Source of the DNA: a virus
Reading direction: 5' to 3' (one strand)
Virus record (IMG/VR): IMGVR_UViG_3300006917_000083
Coordinates: 1 to 33,430 of that record
DNA: 33,430 nucleotides
Shown in pieces: positions 29,406 to 33,430 of this stretch. Each line of letters starts with the position of its first letter. Positions within the stretch are counted from its first letter, which is position 1. A program made the position numbers and the translations under genes. The notes under the pieces were generated by a model. It saw only the letters and a list, made by a program, of their open reading frames with translations. It was not told the DNA's origin and searched no databases.

Positions 29406-29783
29406 ATGGATGCACACGTGGTGATTGGCGGGGACGTTCCCTGCTTCAACAGTCTGGCCGCCGCGCAGTACGAACGGGCCAACGAAGCGCGAGTCAAGCG
29501 CGAAGGTTTGGCGGCTGCCTACTTGCACAGCGAGTTTGTGAATGCGCTGCGCACGGGGCCCCAGACCAAGATTTCTACCCCTGGCTTTGCCAAATCCACA
29601 TGGACCGTGGCCGATGTGATCGCGGATTCCTTTGCTGGTGAGACCGGTGACGCGGATCTGAACGAGCTGCTTGTGATCCTCAATGAAGTGTCGAAGCAGT
29701 CCAGCGACGTCGGCATGCGAGCCTCTGCGCTCATCGCCAAGATGGCCGCGCGTCACGCCGCCTTCCACAAGGGGGACATGTGA
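29406..29783 (+). CDS. Unknown 125-residue early protein
   Basis: A soluble, mixed helix protein (MDAHVVIGGDVPCFNSLAAA, then YERANEARVKREGLAAAYLH and a C-terminal helical stretch SDVGMRASALIAKMAARHAA). GGAGG lies 7 nt before the ATG. It lies 2 nt after the Ala-rich gene and overlaps the next by 1 nt. No motif is recognised. It belongs to the run of small genes between the PL-like promoter and the recombination pair. Confidence 0.75.
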   Translation: MDAHVVIGGDVPCFNSLAAAQYERANEARVKREGLAAAYLHSEFVNALRTGPQTKISTPGFAKSTWTVADVIADSFAGETGDADLNELLVILNEVSKQSSDVGMRASALIAKMAARHAAFHKGDM

Positions 29784-30064
29784 TGAGCCATGCAAAGCAC
29801 ACGCCGGACCTCAGCGAGCGTGCCGACATCATCCGTATGGCACTAGCTGCCTATGCGGCCCGCACTCTCGGTAGAGAAAAGACCCTCGCCGAAGAATTGA
29901 CCATCACAGCGCCAGCGTCGTTTGATGATGCGCCTGAGTTGCTTGAGGCACTTACTCGCCTTCTGGCTCAGTGCGAGCGCTTGCGGTTACCTGGCCAGTC
30001 AGCATCGGATGCTGAAAAGAATGCTGCTTCTGTAATCGCCAAAGCCACGGGGGTGAAGCCATGA
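29783..30064 (+). CDS. Unknown 93-residue early protein
   Basis: A helical soluble protein (DLSERADIIRMALAAYAART, then DAPELLEALTRLLAQCERLR and SDAEKNAASVIAKATGVKP). The first ATG shares a base with the preceding stop (TGATG), and the stop overlaps the next start (ATGA). The DDAPELLEALTRLL pattern is common among small phage proteins of unknown role. No DNA-binding or catalytic motif is seen. Confidence 0.7.
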   Translation: MSHAKHTPDLSERADIIRMALAAYAARTLGREKTLAEELTITAPASFDDAPELLEALTRLLAQCERLRLPGQSASDAEKNAASVIAKATGVKP

Positions 30065-30429
30065 GCCGCCCCTACACACGCACCTGGTGGGCTGCGATGG
30101 CTGCCGTGTCGGTCGCTGCTGTGGCCGCGATTGTGGCGACTGAGCCAGCAAAGGCTGACGAGTGGACCGGAGCAGACAAAGGCTTGCACGTCATGGGATC
30201 TGCTGGCATCGGCACGGTGGCCGGTTTGGTCATCAAGGACAAGTGGGCCGCGTTTGCTGTGTCCATGGTGCCTGGTGTGCTCAAGGAAGTCTATGACGCC
30301 AAGCACCCAGACAAGCACACGGCTTCTTTCAAAGACCTCGCCGCCGATGCCGTTGGCGCTGCTGTCGGGGTCTACATGGGCAATTGCGTCATTCGTGATC
30401 GCTCGGTTACCTGCCGCGTGGAGTTTTGA
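30061..30429 (+). CDS. Exported YfiM/DUF2279-like protein
   Basis: A 122-residue protein. Residues 1-32 form a signal peptide (hydrophobic AAMAAVSVAAVAAIVA, then AxA site PAKA before DEW). The mature part has DKGLHVMGSAGIGTVAGLVI, GVLKEVYDAKHPDKHTASFK and DLAADAVGAAVGVYMG, the Asp-Lys-His, Lys-Glu-x-x-Asp and Asp-x-x-Ala-Asp pattern of the YfiM-like family. It would act in the periplasm or membrane. Its role in phages is unknown; possible roles include lysis control or exclusion. It overlaps the preceding gene by 4 nt. Confidence 0.7.
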   Translation: MSRPYTRTWWAAMAAVSVAAVAAIVATEPAKADEWTGADKGLHVMGSAGIGTVAGLVIKDKWAAFAVSMVPGVLKEVYDAKHPDKHTASFKDLAADAVGAAVGVYMGNCVIRDRSVTCRVEF

Positions 30430-30431
30430 TC

Positions 30432-30707
30432 ATGTGCGTACTACCCGAACTCGAACAAGACGCCGCCATGGATGACATGGGCGCTCACCTCGATGCAAAG
30501 GCCGCCGCTTTCATGGCCGCTCACCCGGTCAACGAAGACAACGTCATCCAGATGCACCGCCGTGATGAGCTTGAGCAGCACTGCAAGCCCGAGCAAAAGC
30601 GCTTGGATATCACCGTGCCGGTCATCGCTCTGGTCATGTTTGCCGCCCTGCTTTCCTTCTACTGGCTGATCGATCACGGCCTGCCGATTGTGGGGCCGCT
30701 GCCATGA
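30432..30707 (+). CDS. C-terminally anchored small membrane protein
   Basis: A 91-residue protein with a polar N-terminal part (LPELEQDAAMDDMGAHLDAK, then MHRRDELEQHCKPEQKRLD) and one hydrophobic helix at about 62-80 (TVPVIALVMFAALLSFYWLI) near the end. The bulk should face the cytoplasm. It starts 2 nt after the exported protein and overlaps the 17-residue frame by 4 nt. No family is recognised. Confidence 0.7.
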   Translation: MCVLPELEQDAAMDDMGAHLDAKAAAFMAAHPVNEDNVIQMHRRDELEQHCKPEQKRLDITVPVIALVMFAALLSFYWLIDHGLPIVGPLP

Positions 30708-30757
30708 ACGCAGAAGAACGCATCCCGCCCAACGAAGTTCCATATCTGAAGCCATGA
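30704..30757 (+). CDS. 17-codon frame linking membrane protein and YqaJ genes
   Basis: MNAEERIPPNEVPYLKP overlaps the upstream stop and the downstream YqaJ start by ATGA at each end. Such a chain lets ribosomes pass to the YqaJ gene, which has only a weak ribosome site. It may be a coupling peptide rather than a functional protein. Confidence 0.4.
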   Translation: MNAEERIPPNEVPYLKP

Positions 30758-31734
30758 ACACACCTATCCAAACCCATCCTGACCGCTCACTGTTCCTTGG
30801 TGGCTCTGACGCTGCTGCGGTCATGGGCCTGAGCCCTTGGGCTACCCCCGTTGAACTGTGGGAGCAAAAGACAGGCCGCAAGAAGAAGGACGCCCCCTCT
30901 CCCAGCATGCAAAAGGTCTATGACCGTGGCCACCGCCTGGAGCCTTTCATACGTGACATGGTGGTCGACAAGCTGCGGGCCAATGGCCTGGATGTCGAGC
31001 TGGTCACATACAACGAACGGTATGTTGACCCGGAGCATGACTTTCTTTCTTGCGAGATCGACTTTGAACTGCGCTTGACTGGCGAGGTCGTCATCGGTGA
31101 TGAAGTGGTCATGCTGGATGGTGAGCATGTCAACGGCGATGCCAAGAGCGTGACCGGCTTTGCCCGAAAGAAGTGGGGCGAGGAAGACACCGAAGACGTG
31201 CCCATTGAGTACGCCGCGCAGTTCATGCATGGCCTGATGATCACAGGCCGCCGCCTTTGCCTTGTTGCTGCTCTCAAGTCGTTTGACGATGTGGGCATCT
31301 ATTGGGTGCGCCGCGATGACGAAACCATCGACGGCATGCGCCAAAAGCTGGTGTCGTTCTGGGTTGATCACGTCCTGGCAGATGTTCCACCTGACCCACT
31401 TGATTTTGACGACATCAAAGCGCTATTCCCCAGCGACAACGGCAAGGCTGTAGAGGCCACCGTTGACGTGGCCACCAAGGTCCGTGATCTTGCTGAGATC
31501 AAGAAGCGCATCAAAGGCCTTGAAGAAGACGCCGAGTTTTTGCAGTTTGCGATTGCTGACTTCATCAGCCCTCATGCCCTGCTGACCTACCAAGGCAAAG
31601 AGATTGCCTTGTGGAAGGGCCAATCAACCACCCGACTGGACGGCAAAGCCCTGGAAGAAGCACATCCGGAGATCGCAGCCAAGTTCAAGAAAACCACCAC
31701 CGTGCGCGTGTTGCGCCTGAAAAAAGGAGCCTGA
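30754..31734 (+). CDS. YqaJ-type viral recombinase exonuclease
   Basis: A 326-residue lambda-Exo-like 5'-3' exonuclease. It shows GGSDAAAVMGLSPWATPVEL and KVYDRGHRLEPFI, then the nuclease core CEIDFELRLTGE and VNGDAKSVTGFA (acidic residues plus Lys), followed by YAAQFMHGLMITGRRLCL. It makes 3' single-stranded ends for the annealing protein encoded next. The C-terminal half (EIKKRIKGLEEDAEFLQFAI) is a helical extension usual in this family. The start is the ATG overlapping the 17-codon frame; an earlier in-frame start would add residues lying in that frame and is less likely. Confidence 0.9.
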   Translation: MNTPIQTHPDRSLFLGGSDAAAVMGLSPWATPVELWEQKTGRKKKDAPSPSMQKVYDRGHRLEPFIRDMVVDKLRANGLDVELVTYNERYVDPEHDFLSCEIDFELRLTGEVVIGDEVVMLDGEHVNGDAKSVTGFARKKWGEEDTEDVPIEYAAQFMHGLMITGRRLCLVAALKSFDDVGIYWVRRDDETIDGMRQKLVSFWVDHVLADVPPDPLDFDDIKALFPSDNGKAVEATVDVATKVRDLAEIKKRIKGLEEDAEFLQFAIADFISPHALLTYQGKEIALWKGQSTTRLDGKALEEAHPEIAAKFKKTTTVRVLRLKKGA

Positions 31735-31737
31735 TTT

Positions 31738-32703
31738 ATGTCCGCATCTGCTTTGAAGGTCGCTGCCACTGGCCGCGCCGTTGCCAAGAAAGAAGATCCA
31801 GTCGCAAGCCTGATCGAAAAGCTCAAGCCCCAGATGGCTTTGGCCTTGCCCAAGCACCTGAACCCAGAGCGCATGGGCCGGATCATGCTGACCGAGATGC
31901 GCCGGGTTCCAAAACTGGCCGAGTGCGGAAGGGACTCCCTGATGGGCGCTTTGATGATGTGCAGCCAGTTGGGCTTAGAGCCAGGTAATGGCCTGGGTCA
32001 CGCCTACCTGTTGCCATTCGAGCGCCGCGCCAAAGTCGGTGGCCAATGGCAAACGGTAGGGATTGATTGCCAGTTAATCATTGGCTATCGCGGGATGATC
32101 GACCTGGCCCGCCGCTCTGGCCAGATCGTGAGCCTTGCCGCCCGTGCAGTGCATGCCAATGACCACTTTGTCTATCGCCTGGGCCTGGACGAAACCATTG
32201 AGCACATCCCTGCTGATGGTGAGCGGGGTGAACTGACTCACGTTTACGCGGTCGCCAAGCTGAAAGACGGTGGCGTGCAGTTTGAAGTGATGAGCCGACA
32301 CGATGTGGACAAGGTGCGCTTGCAATCGAAAGCCAAGGACACCGGTCCATGGACAACGCACTTTGACGAGATGGCCAAGAAGACCGCCATTCGCCGCTTG
32401 TTTAAGTACCTGCCCGTGAGCATCGAAATGCAGCGCGCCGTGACATTGGATGAGCAGGCTGATGCTGGCATCTTGCAAGACCACAACGTGGTCGACATGG
32501 AGACGGGTGAATACACACCGCCTCCAGAGCTGGAGCACAGCCCATCCGTGTCTTTCGATTACTTCAGCAACGTGATTGCTCAAGCCACCGACCTCAAGAC
32601 CCTGCAGGAAATCGGAGAGTCGATGGATGCACTACCAGACGGTGCCGAGAAAGAAGCGCTGGCCGCCGCACTGCTGGCCCGCGAAGACGAGATCACGAAG
32701 TAA
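31738..32703 (+). CDS. recT: RecT single-strand annealing protein
   Basis: A 321-residue recombinase that anneals complementary strands and works with the YqaJ exonuclease. The core RecT pattern runs from LALPKHLNPERMGRIMLTEM through LMGALMMCSQLGLEPGNGLG (residues ~68-87) to CQLIIGYRGMIDLARRSGQI (about 111-130), with PWTTHFDEMAKKTAIRRLFK near 210-230. AAGGAG precedes the ATG. It starts 3 nt after the YqaJ gene, forming the usual two-gene recombination module under the PL-like promoter. Confidence 0.95.
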   Translation: MSASALKVAATGRAVAKKEDPVASLIEKLKPQMALALPKHLNPERMGRIMLTEMRRVPKLAECGRDSLMGALMMCSQLGLEPGNGLGHAYLLPFERRAKVGGQWQTVGIDCQLIIGYRGMIDLARRSGQIVSLAARAVHANDHFVYRLGLDETIEHIPADGERGELTHVYAVAKLKDGGVQFEVMSRHDVDKVRLQSKAKDTGPWTTHFDEMAKKTAIRRLFKYLPVSIEMQRAVTLDEQADAGILQDHNVVDMETGEYTPPPELEHSPSVSFDYFSNVIAQATDLKTLQEIGESMDALPDGAEKEALAAALLAREDEITK

Positions 32704-32712
32704 GGAAACGTC

Positions 32713-33030
32713 ATGAGAACAGTTCAAGGCACAGCCGCCGCATGGATCATCGAGTATTGCCCGATCACCCCGCAAGACCTGAAATCAGGTGATGGCGACA
32801 AACTCGTTCAAAACATCCTTTTGAGTCGCCCCAACCAAAAAATGGAGCAGCACGGTTGGGTACGCATCGGCGATGCCCAGATCACGCTAACCATCCGCGA
32901 AGCCAATGAGATCGTTGGTGGCCAGGTCGAGGCGCTCAAGGCCCAAAAGCAAAAGGTCATTGCTGATGCCGAGGTTGAGGCCAACAAGATCGAGCAGCGC
33001 ATTCAGTCTTTGCTGGCGATCACAGCCTAA
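32713..33030 (+). CDS. Unknown protein following RecT, C-terminal coiled coil
   Basis: A 105-residue protein. The N-terminal half (AAWIIEYCPITPQDLKSGDG, HGWVRIGDAQITLTIREANE) is beta-rich; residues ~72-100 (VEALKAQKQKVIADAEVEAN KIEQRI) form a coiled coil. AAGGAAACGTC precedes the ATG, 9 nt after the recT stop. Proteins with this WVRxGDAxITxT pattern are often found beside phage recombination genes, but their function is unknown. Confidence 0.75.
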   Translation: MRTVQGTAAAWIIEYCPITPQDLKSGDGDKLVQNILLSRPNQKMEQHGWVRIGDAQITLTIREANEIVGGQVEALKAQKQKVIADAEVEANKIEQRIQSLLAITA

Positions 33031-33038
33031 CCCAGTTT

Positions 33039-33091
33039 GACCCGCCGCGCCTTGCATTAGAGGTTGCCGCAGTTAGGTGGCGCGGTGGGTC
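33039..33091 (+). promoter_or_regulatory. 13-bp stem-loop between early genes
   Basis: GACCCGCCGCGCC pairs with GGCGCGGTGGGTC (12 Watson-Crick pairs and one G-U in RNA) around a 27-nt loop. It occupies most of the 80-bp gap after the post-RecT gene and ends 19 nt before the next GTG start. No long U-run follows, so a regulatory or stabilising hairpin fits better than a classical terminator. Confidence 0.6.
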
Positions 33092-33110
33092 GCCTATTTT
33101 GGAGAGAGAT

Positions 33111-33430
33111 GTGTCAACACAACCAGCACGCAAGTTCCCGTTTCCTGTCGCAAAGCGCGCAGCTATTGAGGTAGACCCGTCAATGCTGTCGGTTGAGCAT
33201 GACGTCGAGCCTCCAGCCTGGAGAAGCAACATAGAATCCAAGTATGACGCGGTGTTTCGTCAGCTCAAGCCTGGATCGTGCGTGAAGTGTGAGCCGTCAG
33301 AGGTCGCCAAGATCGCAGGATCGTTGCGCAAGGGCTTGTCTCAGAAGAAATTCAAGGCCTTGGCTGGATGCAAGGTGCTGAGCCGTGAGCGCTGTGACGA
33401 TGGGCATGGCCGCGTCTGGGCTATTGCGAA
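33111..33430 (+). CDS. Unknown phage protein, cut by window end
   Basis: A GTG start with GGAG 6 nt upstream; 106 codons are visible, starting STQPARKFPFPVAKRAAIEV and continuing SKYDAVFRQLKPGSCVKCEP, then SLRKGLSQKKFKALAGCKVL and RERCDDGHGRVWAIA. The Cys/Lys/Arg-rich pattern of LKPGxCVxC and the C-terminal RCDDGHGRVW recurs in phage early genes of unknown function; nucleic-acid binding is possible. No in-frame stop occurs before the window end. Confidence 0.65.
   Translation, partial: MSTQPARKFPFPVAKRAAIEVDPSMLSVEHDVEPPAWRSNIESKYDAVFRQLKPGSCVKCEPSEVAKIAGSLRKGLSQKKFKALAGCKVLSRERCDDGHGRVWAIA

Noticed and set aside
1-33430. tRNA, rRNA, CRISPR arrays, insertion sequences, integrase and att sites
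   Set aside because: No cloverleaf, spaced direct-repeat array, transposase or integrase was seen on reading both strands. An att site cannot be judged without the integrase region.

Overview
The window is part of a tailed-phage (podovirus) genome, or a prophage of that type. The GC-rich sequence, codon choice and protein style point to a betaproteobacterial (Burkholderiales-like) host; that host call is an inference. No host chromosomal gene, tRNA, rRNA, CRISPR array, insertion sequence or integrase is visible. The ends cut through an endolysin (left) and an unknown phage gene (right), so the genome continues on both sides.

Late region, 1-23848, minus strand (listed here in transcription order, right to left). 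RuvC-like resolvase, two small proteins, small and large terminase, a gp7.3-like protein, portal, Bbp19-like protein, scaffold, major capsid, decoration protein, two small proteins, a first beta-helix tailspike, tail tubular A and B, then proteins in the positions of T7 gp13, gp14, gp15 and gp16 (two large genes), a T7 gp17-type tailspike, two membrane lysis proteins and an M15 endolysin. From tail tubular A to the tailspike the order is that of T7. Three copies of a GAAAAACGTTCC box, each followed by a stem-loop, sit directly after stop codons and ahead of the portal block, the capsid block and the tailspike/lysis block. They look like phage-specific late control elements.

Opposed cassette, 23885-24664, plus strand. 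Three small genes have their own promoter, a dyad over the -10 and a terminator, and are inserted antisense into the otherwise minus-strand operon. Their 3' end collides with a CCHC zinc-knuckle gene. This looks like a moron.

Early region, 24664-28395, minus strand. A Cro-like HTH protein, a methyltransferase-like protein, a small membrane protein, a Tad2/DUF2829 (anti-Thoeris) protein, two microproteins, a winged-helix-like protein, a DUF1376 replication protein and a lambda-P-like protein form a tightly packed operon.

Switch and second early operon, 28360-33430, plus strand. The layout mirrors the lambda immunity region: cro-like gene and promoter, a cI-like reading frame going the other way, then a second operator/promoter driving recombination genes (YqaJ exonuclease, RecT). 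The cI-like gene is cut to about 28 recognisable codons and runs into a terminator, so repression by this locus appears lost. Sixteen-bp operator-like dyads lie on both promoters. The phage therefore looks like a hybrid of lambda-like early control with a T7-like virion, possibly a virulent derivative of a temperate ancestor.
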